Below, in pieces: positions 1 through 8,269 of a stretch of 64,000 nucleotides of DNA. The position numbers and the translations under genes are program-made. The stretch covers positions 3,784,839 to 3,848,838 of the forward strand of contig NZ_KB890024.1 in NCBI RefSeq assembly GCF_000372965.1. The letters run 5' to 3'. This stretch comes from Hoeflea sp. 108 (GTDB lineage: Bacteria; Pseudomonadota; Alphaproteobacteria; Rhizobiales; Rhizobiaceae). Position 1 is the stretch's first letter, and the number at the start of each line of letters is the position of its first letter. The notes below the pieces were generated by a model, which had not been told where the DNA came from, ran no database searches, and saw only the letters and a list, made by a program, of their open reading frames with translations.

Positions 1-1
1 C

Positions 2-1048
2 AAGCAGGGTGCGCTCCAGTACACAACCTCGGTGACCGACCTTGCCATCGATGGCGACGGCTTCTTCGTGGTCGAAGACCCGAGCGGCACCTCGTTCCTG
101 ACGCGCGCCGGCGCCTTCGTGCCGGACAAGGACGGCTACCTCGTCAACACCGCCGGTTACCGCCTCAAGGGCTGGGACCTGAGCCAGGGTCCGCGTCCTG
201 CGGCGCCGGTCGACCAGAACAGCCTCCAGCCGATCCAGATCGACGACACCGCCATCAGCTGGACGCCGAGCACGACCGGCAAGTTCGCCGCGAACTTCCC
301 GAGCGATGCCGCGATCGTGCCGGCCGCCAACCTGCCTTCGACCAATGCCGCCGGCGCCACTTACACGAACAAGTCGTCGCTGATCGCCTATGACAATCTC
401 GGCGGCAAGGTCATCATCGATGTCTACGTCTCCAAGACGGCGACAGGACAGTGGGAAGTGGCGGCCTACAACCAGGCGCAGGCTGCCGCTGGCGGCGGGT
501 TCCCCTACAGTGGCCCCGCACTGGCAACCCAGACCCTCAATTTCAATGGCTCCGGCCAATTGACCACCACTCCGGCCAACCTGACGCTGACCGTTCCGGG
601 TGGCTCAGCGCTGACCATCGACATGTCGGGCATGACCCAGGGCGACTCCGCCTACAACGTCACCAAGGCCCAGCTCGACGGCAGCCCGCCCAGCAAGATC
701 GAAAGCATCGACATCGACAAGGACGGCACCGTCTACGCGCAATATGCCGACGGCTCGATGAAGGCGATCTTCTCGATCCCGATGGCCAACGTACCGAGCG
801 CCGACAAGCTGTCCGTCATCTCGGGCAACGTCTTCGCACAAAGCGCGGAGTCAGGCGGCATCATGATCGGCTGGCCGACCGAGGGCAAGAACGGCAAGAT
901 CGTCTCCGGCGCCGTCGAGAACTCGAACGTCGATATCGCGACCGAGCTCACCGACATGATCGAGTCGCAGCGCAACTACACCGCCAATTCCAAGGTCTTC
1001 CAAACCGGAGCGGACCTCATGGATATCCTCGTCAACCTGAAGAGATAG
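2..1048 (+). CDS. flgE: Flagellar hook protein FlgE (5' end outside window)
   Basis: FlgE polymerises into the extracellular hook that joins the basal body to the filament. The open frame runs in from the window edge. Its first visible residues include TSVTDLAIDGDGFFVV, which belongs to the conserved N-terminal part of flagellar rod/hook proteins, so only the extreme N-terminus is missing. The C-terminus has the classic hook signature (SNVDIATELTDMIESQRNY followed by FQTGADLMDIL), which packs as the D0 helix. The middle is the variable D1/D2 region. It is followed after 79 bases by flgK, as in rhizobial flagellar clusters. The GTG at 32 is an internal codon, not the true start. Confidence 0.95.
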   Translation, partial: KQGALQYTTSVTDLAIDGDGFFVVEDPSGTSFLTRAGAFVPDKDGYLVNTAGYRLKGWDLSQGPRPAAPVDQNSLQPIQIDDTAISWTPSTTGKFAANFPSDAAIVPAANLPSTNAAGATYTNKSSLIAYDNLGGKVIIDVYVSKTATGQWEVAAYNQAQAAAGGGFPYSGPALATQTLNFNGSGQLTTTPANLTLTVPGGSALTIDMSGMTQGDSAYNVTKAQLDGSPPSKIESIDIDKDGTVYAQYADGSMKAIFSIPMANVPSADKLSVISGNVFAQSAESGGIMIGWPTEGKNGKIVSGAVENSNVDIATELTDMIESQRNYTANSKVFQTGADLMDILVNLKR

Positions 1049-1127
1049 AACTGACGGAGCAGGTCGTGGTCTCACACCTTCTCACCCAGGTTTCTGAGTT
1101 CACGACCTAACCCGCGAAAGACTGCGC

Positions 1128-2582
1128 ATGTCCCTGACGTCTGCACTTAGCATCGCCCAATCTGCGCTTCAGAACACGTCGCGCCAGACCAGCACCGTTT
1201 CCCGCAACGTCCAGGAAGCGCAGAACCCAGACTACGCACGCCGCACGGCGATGCTTAGCAGCATTGCTCCCGGAGCTCGCGTCGTCGAGATCCAGCGGGC
1301 GACCAACGAGCTTCTGTTCCGGCAGAACCTGTCGTCGCTCGCTTCCTTCTCCGGGCAGAGCACTCTTTTCGAGGGTCTGCAGAAGCTCGCGCTCGACGTC
1401 AACGGCTCGGACAATGCGAACTCGCCGGCCACCGCGCTCGGCAAGTTCCAGGAAGCGCTCCAGCTCTATTCGGCAGCGCCCTCCAACAAGAACCTCGGCG
1501 TCGCAGCAATCGACGCCGCCCGCCAGGTCGTGCGCACGCTCAACGACGGCAGCGAGGCCATCCAGAGCATCCGAACCCAAGCCGACGGCGAGATTGCCAC
1601 CGCAGTCGACGACCTGAACCGGCTGCTGGGTGACTTCGAAATAGCCAACAAGACGATCATTCAGGGCACACGCTCCGGACGCGACGTCAACGACGCGCTC
1701 GATCAGCGCGACGCCATCCTGAAGAAGATCGCCGAGATCGTGCCCGTCTCGATCATGAAGCGCGGCGACAACGACATGGTGCTCACCACGGCCGACGGCG
1801 TCACGCTGTTCGAGACCGAACCGCGCACCGTCAGCTTCCAGCCCTCGTCCGGCTATGCCGCCGGCGTCCCCGGCAACAAGATCTTCATCGACGGCGTGCC
1901 GCTCAAGGCAGGCACCGGCGCCAACACCGATGCCGCGGGCAAACTCGCCGGCCTTGTCCAGCTGCGCGACAGCGTCGCAAACACCATGCAGTCCCAGCTG
2001 GATGAAACGGCGCGCGGCCTCATCACCGCCTTCCGCGAGACGGCGCCTGCTCTGGCCGACCAGGCTGGCCTGTTCACCTGGTCCGGCGGTCCCGGCGTGC
2101 CTCCGGCAGGCACGCTGATCAACGGCCTCGCCCGCTCGATCCGCTTGAACCCGGCCGCCGATCCGCTCGTCGGCGGCGACCCGACGCTGCTGCGCGACGG
2201 CGGCATGAACGGCGCGGCCTACGACAAGAACCCGGCCAACAACGCTTCCTACGCCGACCTGCTGATCGCCTATGGCAATCGCATCGACGAAAACATGGCC
2301 TTCGATCCGGCGGCCGGCATCACCGCGACCTCCAGCCTGAGCTCCTTCACCACCAACTCGATCGGCTGGTTCGAAGGCATGCGCAAGCAGGCGGCAACGG
2401 CGACCGAAACCAAGGAAGCGCTCGCGGTCCGCACCGGCGAGGCGCTGTCCAACGAAACATCTGTCAATGTCGACGTCGAGATGTCGCTGCTGCTCGATCT
2501 CGAGCACGCCTACCAGGCCTCGGCGCGCCTCATAAAGGCGGTCGACGAGATGCTACAGTCGCTGCTCGCGGCGGTGAGGTAG
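1128..2582 (+). CDS. flgK: Flagellar hook-associated protein FlgK (HAP1)
   Basis: This protein of 484 residues forms the first hook-filament junction ring. The N-terminus (SALSIAQSALQNTSRQTSTV, residues 4-23) is the amphipathic D0 helix typical of FlgK. The C-terminus carries the matching helix (VNVDVEMSLLLDLEHAYQAS), shared with hook and rod proteins. The middle contains a D-rich stretch (GRDVNDALDQRDAILKKIAE) common to FlgK. The length is usual for rhizobial FlgK. The ribosome binding site is weak (gcgaaagactgcgc), but no better start is available. It lies between flgE and flgL, three bases before flgL, so it is surely co-transcribed with flgL. Confidence 0.95.
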   Translation: MSLTSALSIAQSALQNTSRQTSTVSRNVQEAQNPDYARRTAMLSSIAPGARVVEIQRATNELLFRQNLSSLASFSGQSTLFEGLQKLALDVNGSDNANSPATALGKFQEALQLYSAAPSNKNLGVAAIDAARQVVRTLNDGSEAIQSIRTQADGEIATAVDDLNRLLGDFEIANKTIIQGTRSGRDVNDALDQRDAILKKIAEIVPVSIMKRGDNDMVLTTADGVTLFETEPRTVSFQPSSGYAAGVPGNKIFIDGVPLKAGTGANTDAAGKLAGLVQLRDSVANTMQSQLDETARGLITAFRETAPALADQAGLFTWSGGPGVPPAGTLINGLARSIRLNPAADPLVGGDPTLLRDGGMNGAAYDKNPANNASYADLLIAYGNRIDENMAFDPAAGITATSSLSSFTTNSIGWFEGMRKQAATATETKEALAVRTGEALSNETSVNVDVEMSLLLDLEHAYQASARLIKAVDEMLQSLLAAVR

Positions 2583-2585
2583 TCG

Positions 2586-3638
2586 ATGAAAACCACCTTT
2601 GTCTCCTCCTCCGCAGTTTCCAACGCCCTGCGCTATTCGATCCTGCGCCAGCAGGCCGAGCTGACCAAGGCGCAGAAGGAAGCGACATCGGGCTTCGTCG
2701 CCGACCGCGGTCTGGCGCTCGGCGCGCGCACCGCCCAGTCGGTCACCCTCAACCGCGACCTCGAGCGTCTGTCGGGGATCGTCGATTCCAACGGGCTGAT
2801 CACGTCGCGGCTGTCGGCCACCCAAAAGGGCCTGAACCAGATCGGCGACGCCGCTCAGTCCTTCCTGTCGAGCCTCACCAGTTCATCGTCGGGCGATGCC
2901 GCCTACGCGCTCACCCAGAAGAGCGCGCGCAGCACGCTCGACACGCTGACCTCGGTGCTCAACACGAGCCTGAACGGCGAATATCTGTTCGCCGGCACCA
3001 ACACCGACGTCAAGCCGATCAACGACTTCAGCGCCGGCTCGCCGACCAAGGTAGCCTTCGACGCGGCATTTGCCGGCTTCTTCGGCTTCTCCCAGAATGA
3101 CCCTGCCGCCCAGGGCATCACGGCTGCCCAGATGGACAGCTTCATGACGACGGTCGTCGAGCCGACATTCCTCGGCGCCGGCTGGTCGGCCCCCGGCAGC
3201 CCATGGTCGAACGCCACCGACCAGGGCATCACCAGCCGCATCACGCTCAATGAGACCTCGGAGAGCTCGATCAGCGCCAACAACCAGGGCCTGCGCAAGA
3301 TCGCCATGACGGCTGCCGTGCTGAGCGACCTGCTGGGCAGCAATGTCAGCGACGCGGCCCGCAAGGCGCTGGTGACCAAGGGCGTGCAGACGATCGGCGT
3401 TGCCATCTCCGACATCGGCCAGCTCGAGGCGCAGACCGGCATCATCGAGCAGCGGATCACCAACGCCACCGACCGCATCAAGACGCAGATTGACCTGTTT
3501 GAAAGGCACATCCTGAACACCGAGGGCGTTGATCCCTACAAGGCATCGACCCGCGTTACGGACCTTCTCTCCCAGATCGAGAAGTCCTACGCTATCACCG
3601 CCCGCATCCAGCAACTGAGCCTCATGAAATTCCTCTGA
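2586..3638 (+). CDS. flgL: Flagellar hook-associated protein FlgL (HAP3)
   Basis: This protein of 350 residues forms the second junction ring, between FlgK and flagellin. The N-terminal region (residues 1-140) resembles the flagellin D0/D1 helices, with the motif LNTSLNGEYLFAGTNTDVKP near residues 121-140; EYLFAGT is characteristic of FlgL. The C-terminal helix (SYAITARIQQLSLMKFL) ends in the hydrophobic tail typical of flagellin-like axial proteins. GAGG about seven bases upstream supports the ATG at 2586. It follows flgK directly and precedes flaF. Confidence 0.94.
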   Translation: MKTTFVSSSAVSNALRYSILRQQAELTKAQKEATSGFVADRGLALGARTAQSVTLNRDLERLSGIVDSNGLITSRLSATQKGLNQIGDAAQSFLSSLTSSSSGDAAYALTQKSARSTLDTLTSVLNTSLNGEYLFAGTNTDVKPINDFSAGSPTKVAFDAAFAGFFGFSQNDPAAQGITAAQMDSFMTTVVEPTFLGAGWSAPGSPWSNATDQGITSRITLNETSESSISANNQGLRKIAMTAAVLSDLLGSNVSDAARKALVTKGVQTIGVAISDIGQLEAQTGIIEQRITNATDRIKTQIDLFERHILNTEGVDPYKASTRVTDLLSQIEKSYAITARIQQLSLMKFL

Positions 3639-3660
3639 ACGGCAATCAAACGGGACGCAT

Positions 3661-4008
3661 ATGTATCAATTTTCCTATGCCGATATTCAGACCGACTCCG
3701 TCGCCGATGCGAAGGACCGCGAACGCCAGTTGCTCAGCCGCTCGATCGATCTGCTGACCCGGGCAAGTGCCGGCGGCGTCAATTCCATGGACGCCATCGA
3801 GGCGCTCAACTTCACCAACCGCGTCTGGACCTCGCTGCTCGACGATCTGGGCAATCCCGACAATGCGCTCCCCAAGGAGCTGCGCGCCAACCTCATCTCG
3901 ATCGGCCTGTGGATCCTGCGCGAGGCCGAAGACCTGCGCCAGGGCCGCACTGAAAGTTTCGAAGGCCTGATCGAGGTTTCGCAGATCATTCGCGACGGCA
4001 TCCAATGA
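3661..4008 (+). CDS. flaF: Flagellar biosynthesis regulator FlaF
   Basis: This small cytoplasmic protein (115 residues) belongs to the FlaF family, which is restricted to alphaproteobacteria. FlaF promotes flagellin translation or secretion and works against FlbT. The conserved start (MYQFSYADIQ) and the helical core (LNFTNRVWTSLLDDLGNPDN, about residues 51-70) are visible. The stop codon overlaps the start of flbT by four bases (ATGA), which indicates translational coupling. The order flgL-flaF-flbT-flgD is the standard rhizobial arrangement. Confidence 0.93.
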   Translation: MYQFSYADIQTDSVADAKDRERQLLSRSIDLLTRASAGGVNSMDAIEALNFTNRVWTSLLDDLGNPDNALPKELRANLISIGLWILREAEDLRQGRTESFEGLIEVSQIIRDGIQ

Positions 4009-4442
4009 AAAACACGCTGAAGATTTCCTTGAAGGCCAACGAGAAGATCTACCTGAACGGCGCAGTCATCCGGGCCGACCGCAAGGTCTCGCTCGAATTG
4101 CTCAACGACGTGCAGTTCCTGCTCGAAAGCCACGTCATCCAGCCCGAGCAGGCCTCGACGCCGCTGCGCCAGCTCTACTTCATCTTGCAGATCATGCTGA
4201 TGGATCCGATCGGCGCTGCAGATGCGCGCGAAATGTTCCGACGCTCGCTGCCGCTGCTGCTCGCCACCTTCGAGGATCCCGAGATCCTCGCGAACCTCAA
4301 GCAGGTCGACCGCCTCGTCGCCGAAGACCACGTCTACGAGGCGCTCAAGACCATCCGTTCGCTCTACCCAATCGAAAAGCGCGTCATGGCGGGCAATGAC
4401 CAGCCGGAGCCGTCACGCGCCATCGCCGGAGGCACCTTCTGA
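4005..4442 (+). CDS. flbT: Flagellin translational repressor FlbT
   Basis: FlbT binds the 5' untranslated region of flagellin mRNA and destabilises it when assembly is incomplete (known for the Caulobacter protein). The product is 145 residues. The N-terminus (LKISLKANEKIYLNGAVIRA) and the segment STPLRQLYFILQIMLMDP match the family core. Start and stop overlap the neighbours: ATGA with flaF upstream and TGATG with flgD downstream. This implies one tightly coupled message. Confidence 0.94.
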   Translation: MKNTLKISLKANEKIYLNGAVIRADRKVSLELLNDVQFLLESHVIQPEQASTPLRQLYFILQIMLMDPIGAADAREMFRRSLPLLLATFEDPEILANLKQVDRLVAEDHVYEALKTIRSLYPIEKRVMAGNDQPEPSRAIAGGTF

Positions 4443-4867
4443 TGGCCATCGACTACACCACCACCCTTCCTGTCGGCACCAACACCAAGACCGCCACGGA
4501 CACCAAGACGGCCGCGACCAAGAACCAGGTCGACTACAACTCGTTCCTCAAACTGCTCGTCGCGCAGATGAAGAACCAGGACCCGACCAAGCCGATGGAC
4601 TCGACCGAGTATGTCGCCCAGCTCGCCACCTTCTCCCAGGTCGAGCAGTCGGTGCAGATGAACTCGCGCCTCGACCAGATCCTGCAGGGTTCCGCCCTCG
4701 CCCAGGCCGACGCCATCATTGGCAAGACCGTGACGTCGCCCGACGGCAAGACGACTGGCGTGGTCGCCGAGGTCAAGCTTTACAAGGACGGCATCGTCGC
4801 CGTGCTCAAGGACGGCAAGCAGATCGTCATCAATCCCGGCGTCACCATCAAGGACACGCCGGCGTGA
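4442..4867 (+). CDS. flgD: Flagellar hook assembly scaffold FlgD (short rhizobial form)
   Basis: FlgD caps the growing hook and is needed for FlgE polymerisation. The 141 residues contain the conserved N-terminal core (YNSFLKLLVAQMKNQDPTKP then STEYVAQLATFSQVEQS), the hallmark of FlgD. After about residue 90 only a short beta-rich tail follows (GKTVTSPDGKTTGVVAEV...), so it lacks most of the Tudor/Ig-like C-terminal domains of the longer enteric protein. Short FlgD is usual in Rhizobiales. It overlaps fliQ by four bases (GTGA). Confidence 0.93.
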   Translation: MAIDYTTTLPVGTNTKTATDTKTAATKNQVDYNSFLKLLVAQMKNQDPTKPMDSTEYVAQLATFSQVEQSVQMNSRLDQILQGSALAQADAIIGKTVTSPDGKTTGVVAEVKLYKDGIVAVLKDGKQIVINPGVTIKDTPA

Positions 4868-5130
4868 ACGAGGCCGATGCCCTCGATCTGGTCCAGTATG
4901 CCATCTGGACGGTGCTGACCGCGTCCGGCCCTGCGGTGGCCGCCGCGATGCTGATCGGCGTCGGCATCGCCCTCATCCAGGCGCTGACCCAGATCCAGGA
5001 AATCACGCTGACCTTCGTGCCCAAGATCGTCGCCATCCTTTTGGTGACGGCCGTGACCGGTCCCTTCATCGGCGCCCAGATCTCCTCATTCACCAACGTC
5101 ATCTTCGAGCGCATCCAGACGGGCTTCTGA
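4864..5130 (+). CDS. fliQ: Flagellar export gate protein FliQ
   Basis: FliQ is a small inner-membrane component of the flagellar type III export gate (FliP-FliQ-FliR). Starting from the GTG at 4864 it is 88 residues, the usual family length. It has two hydrophobic helices (about residues 16-37 and 52-74) and the conserved QALTQIQEITLTFVPKI segment between them. The GTG start overlaps the flgD stop as GTGA. In related genomes flhA and fliR normally follow, but here an unrelated block of about 3.1 kb intervenes. Confidence 0.93.
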   Translation: MNEADALDLVQYAIWTVLTASGPAVAAAMLIGVGIALIQALTQIQEITLTFVPKIVAILLVTAVTGPFIGAQISSFTNVIFERIQTGF

Positions 5131-5294
5131 CCCGTCGCGACTTGTCTCGTTTCGCCAGCATTCGGCTCTGGCCCGCCGCCGCGCCGAAGCTGGCCCATAC
5201 CGGCGCCCGACAAATGGGTTCACCCCGTCCCCTGATCGTGGTCTAGTCGCCGCAGACGATTCACCAGGACAGCCGGCTCCACCGGCCGCGGCGC

Positions 5295-6935
5295 ATGGAC
5301 GACCACAAGATCGAGCAGGGTTCGGCCCTCGAGCCATTCAAGCACGGCATCTTCCGCTCGGTCTGGTTTGCAAGCCTCGCCTCGAATTTCGGCGGCCTCA
5401 TCCAGTCGGTGGGTGCTGCCTGGCTGATGACCTCGATTTCCAGCTCCTCCGACATGGTGGCGCTGGTCCAGGCATCGATCACCTTGCCGATCATGATGTT
5501 TTCGCTCGTCTCAGGAGCGCTCGCCGACAGCTACGACCGGCGCCGCGTCATGCTGACGGCCCAGTGCTTCATGCTTGCCGTTTCGGCGCTGCTGACCTTG
5601 GTTGCCTATCTCGGCCTGATCACCCCGTGGCTGCTGCTCGGCTTCACCTTCCTCATCGGCTGCGGCACCGCCCTCAACAACCCCTCCTGGCAGGCATCCG
5701 TCGGCGACATGGTGCCCCGCCCGGTCATGCCGGCGGCGGTGGCACTCAACTCGATGGGCTTCAACATGACGCGCAGCGTCGGCCCGGCCATCGGCGGCAT
5801 CATCGTCGCAACGGCCGGTGCGGCGGCGGCCTTCGCCGTCAACACGCTGAGCTACTTCGCCCTCATCTTCGTCCTGTTCCGCTGGCGTCCGCAGTACCCC
5901 AAGAGCACGCTGCCGCGCGAAACCCTCGGCCAGGCGATGGGCGCCGGGCTGCGCTATGTCATCATGTCGCCGAACATCGGCAAGGTGCTGCTGCGGAGCT
6001 TCACCTTCGGCTTCACAGCCGTCGCCATCCAGGCGCTGCTGCCGCTCGTTGCCCGCGACCTCGTCGCCGGCGGGCCACTGACCTACGGCATCATGCTCGG
6101 CGCCTTCGGCATCGGCGCCGTCGGCGGCGCGCTCATCAGCGGCCGCATCCGTCGCAGCATGAGCAGCGAGGCGATCGTGCGCTCCGCCTTCCTCGGCTTC
6201 GCCTTGTCGAGCTGGATCGCCGCCTGGAGCACCTATGCCTGGCTCACCAGCGCCGGCCTGCTCATCGGCGGCGCCTGCTGGGTTCTGGCGCTGTCGCATT
6301 TCAACATCTCGGTACAGATGTCGACGCCACGCTGGGTCGTCGGCCGGGCGCTGTCGATCTACCAGATGGCGACCTTCGGCGGCATGGCCTTCGGCGCCTG
6401 GGTCTGGGGTGTCATCGCCGACGGCCATGGTGCATCGACGGCGCTGGTCATTGCCGGCCTGACCATGCTCATCGGTGCGGCCATCGGCTTCCTCCTGCCG
6501 CTGCCCGAGCACACCGTACTCAATCTCGACCCGCTCAACCGCTTCCGCGAGCCGCATCTGGCGCTTGACGTCCAGCCGCGCAGCGGCCCCGTCACCATCA
6601 CTATCGAGTTCATCATCCGCGAAGAGGATGTTCCGGCCTTCCTGCAGGCGATGGCCGAGCGCCGCCGCGTCCGTCGCCGCGACGGCGCTCGCCACTGGAC
6701 ATTGTCACGCGACCTGGAAAATCCGGAAATCTGGATCGAGACCTACCACACCCCGACCTGGCTCGAATATGTCCGGCACAATCATCGCGCCACTCATGCC
6801 GACGCCGAGATCGGCGACACGCTGCGGGCGCTCCACAGCGGCGCCCAGCCGCCACGCGTCCGCCGCACCATCGAACGCCCGACCAGCCTTGCAGCGACCC
6901 TCGTCACCCCCAAGGGGCCCATCGACCTGCATTGA
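5295..6935 (+). CDS. MFS transporter (MFS_3/DUF894 family) with C-terminal ferredoxin-like domain
   Basis: This protein of 546 residues has a 12-helix major facilitator core (about residues 15-415). It belongs to the MFS_3 (enterobactin-exporter-like) family: note SVWFASLASNFGGLIQSVG near the N-terminus and SYDRRRVML in the loop after helix 2. Residues about 430-525 form a soluble tail (ITIEFIIREEDVPAFLQAM..., HTPTWLEYVRHNHR) resembling the alpha/beta-barrel domain often attached to this family. It is probably a drug or metabolite exporter; the substrate cannot be told. It lies inside the flagellar cluster on the same strand, 164 bases after fliQ, without any obvious flagellar role. The ribosome binding site is weak. 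Confidence 0.85.
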   Translation: MDDHKIEQGSALEPFKHGIFRSVWFASLASNFGGLIQSVGAAWLMTSISSSSDMVALVQASITLPIMMFSLVSGALADSYDRRRVMLTAQCFMLAVSALLTLVAYLGLITPWLLLGFTFLIGCGTALNNPSWQASVGDMVPRPVMPAAVALNSMGFNMTRSVGPAIGGIIVATAGAAAAFAVNTLSYFALIFVLFRWRPQYPKSTLPRETLGQAMGAGLRYVIMSPNIGKVLLRSFTFGFTAVAIQALLPLVARDLVAGGPLTYGIMLGAFGIGAVGGALISGRIRRSMSSEAIVRSAFLGFALSSWIAAWSTYAWLTSAGLLIGGACWVLALSHFNISVQMSTPRWVVGRALSIYQMATFGGMAFGAWVWGVIADGHGASTALVIAGLTMLIGAAIGFLLPLPEHTVLNLDPLNRFREPHLALDVQPRSGPVTITIEFIIREEDVPAFLQAMAERRRVRRRDGARHWTLSRDLENPEIWIETYHTPTWLEYVRHNHRATHADAEIGDTLRALHSGAQPPRVRRTIERPTSLAATLVTPKGPIDLH

Positions 6936-6950
6936 GGGACGGCAACCGCT

Positions 6951-7226
6951 TCATGCCGACCTTTGGCTGCGCGCGGAAATCAGCCGCAGCCAAGGGGTCA
7001 CGTGGAAGACGCTCATCAGCAGGTACATCGCGGCCATGCCGCCGATCGGCGACATCCCGGAAGAGCAGATCATCCCGGCCGGACCACCGTCCATCACAGC
7101 GCTCACCAGCGCCATCGCGGCGAAAACCGGCGACGCCGCCAGCGCCAGCCAGTCCGCCGCCCCGAGAGGGGCGACGTCCTTGCTGGCCGGCTGCTCGCCG
7201 AACCTGTCGCAGCAAGCCCGGCTCAT
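6951..7226 (-). CDS. Small membrane protein downstream of DUF899 gene
   Basis: This 91-residue frame begins at an ATG that overlaps the DUF899 stop codon (ATGA on the reverse strand), so the two are probably translationally coupled. The sequence shows a short Cys-containing N-terminus (MSRACCDRF) followed by two hydrophobic segments (about residues 26-45 and 53-72). It ends 16 bases from the convergent MFS gene. I do not recognise a family. The tight overlap is the main reason for calling it a gene. A longer upstream extension inside the DUF899 coding region is not credible. Confidence 0.6.
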   Translation of the reverse strand: MSRACCDRFGEQPASKDVAPLGAADWLALAASPVFAAMALVSAVMDGGPAGMICSSGMSPIGGMAAMYLLMSVFHVTPWLRLISARSQRSA

Positions 7227-8011
7227 GACTTGGCGCTCTGCTCGCGAAAGGCCGCCTCTCCGGCATCCGAAATCTCGACCCATCTCTGGTCGGGCGCCGC
7301 ATCGGCGACATAGCTGTCGTGCCAGTTCCACCATTTGTAGGTCGGCGTCTGCGGATAACCTTCGGGCGAGTCCTCCCACAGCTCCTGCCGCCCGAGCGGG
7401 GTGACGTCGAGATAGCTCCAGGTCCCGCCCATCTGTTCGTCGCCACGGTTGTTGAGGAAGTAGGTGCGGAATATCCGGCCGTCCTCATCGCGGTAGAAGA
7501 CGTTGGTGCCGTGCCACTCGTCGACGCCGAAATCCGCGTCGAAGCCGTCGGTGATCGTCACCCACGGCATCTTCCAGCCCATGCGTGCCTTGAGCCCCGC
7601 AATGTCGGCCTGCGGCGCGCGCGAGGCCAGGACCAGCGTGGTGTCGCGGGCATTCAGGTGGGCGACATGGGCGATCTGGTCGGCCACCATCGAGCAGCCA
7701 CGGCAGGCATGGTCGGGCCAGCCATAGACGCCGGGTTCGTAGAAGGCGCGGTAGACGATCAGCTGGCGCCGGCCGGCGAAAAGGTCGAGCAGGCTGACCT
7801 TTCCGCCCGGCGCTTCGAAGGTGTAGTTTTTCTCGACAGCCATCCACGGCATCCGCCGGCGCTCGGCGGCAAGCGCATCGCCCGCGCGGGTATGCAGCTT
7901 TTCCTTCACCAGCAACTGCTTGCGCGCGTCTTCCCATGCCTCGCGCGACACGATTGACGGCTTGGCCATCCCGCTTCGTGCGCCATTCTGGCCGTTCCCT
8001 GATGTGCTCAT
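7223..8011 (-). CDS. DUF899 family thioredoxin-like protein
   Basis: This protein of 262 residues belongs to the DUF899 family (thioredoxin-fold, sometimes annotated as a dithiol-disulfide isomerase-like protein). Typical segments are KNYTFEAPGGKVSLLDLF, YRAFYEPGVYGWPDHACRGC and, near the end, YKWWNWHDSY. The Cys pair in HACRGC is the likely redox site. The start chosen is the ATG at 8011, preceded by GGGAG on the reverse strand. An upstream extension to 8173 lacks family similarity. The gene is divergent from flhA across 258 bases and is co-transcribed with the small membrane protein after it. Substrate and partners are unknown. Confidence 0.85.
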   Translation of the reverse strand: MSTSGNGQNGARSGMAKPSIVSREAWEDARKQLLVKEKLHTRAGDALAAERRRMPWMAVEKNYTFEAPGGKVSLLDLFAGRRQLIVYRAFYEPGVYGWPDHACRGCSMVADQIAHVAHLNARDTTLVLASRAPQADIAGLKARMGWKMPWVTITDGFDADFGVDEWHGTNVFYRDEDGRIFRTYFLNNRGDEQMGGTWSYLDVTPLGRQELWEDSPEGYPQTPTYKWWNWHDSYVADAAPDQRWVEISDAGEAAFREQSAKS

Positions 8012-8269
8012 GGTTCTGAAACTCCCTGGTTGCGCAGCTTTCCGCCTCGCGTGCCGCCGCTGTTGGATGCTGGCCAACCTTGGCACCGGAAATCGGCAGC
8101 GGAGAGTAACAAGTGTGACGGCATTCTCCCGGCGCGAAAACGAGCGTGGCGGTGAGGTTTGGCGCCAAGCCAACAGCCACCTCCCGGCCTCCCACCCTCG
8201 CGCAAGCTTGACGCAATAAGGTCAGCCAGCCGTGGCATTGGCTCGCGGCAGGATTCGATCGGGTAAAGC

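Noticed and set aside
1107..2507. Long open frame on the reverse strand opposite flgK (466 codons)
   Set aside because: It is the antisense shadow of flgK: composition is Arg/Gly/Val-rich, no family is recognisable, and flgK is certain on the other strand.
5511..6695. Reverse-strand open frame opposite the MFS transporter
   Set aside because: Composition is dominated by Asp, Gly, Ala and Arg with no hydrophobic core, as expected from antisense of a membrane protein gene.
5295..6935. MFS gene as a flagellar or motility component
   Set aside because: Only its location suggests this. The sequence is a standard exporter of the MFS_3 family.
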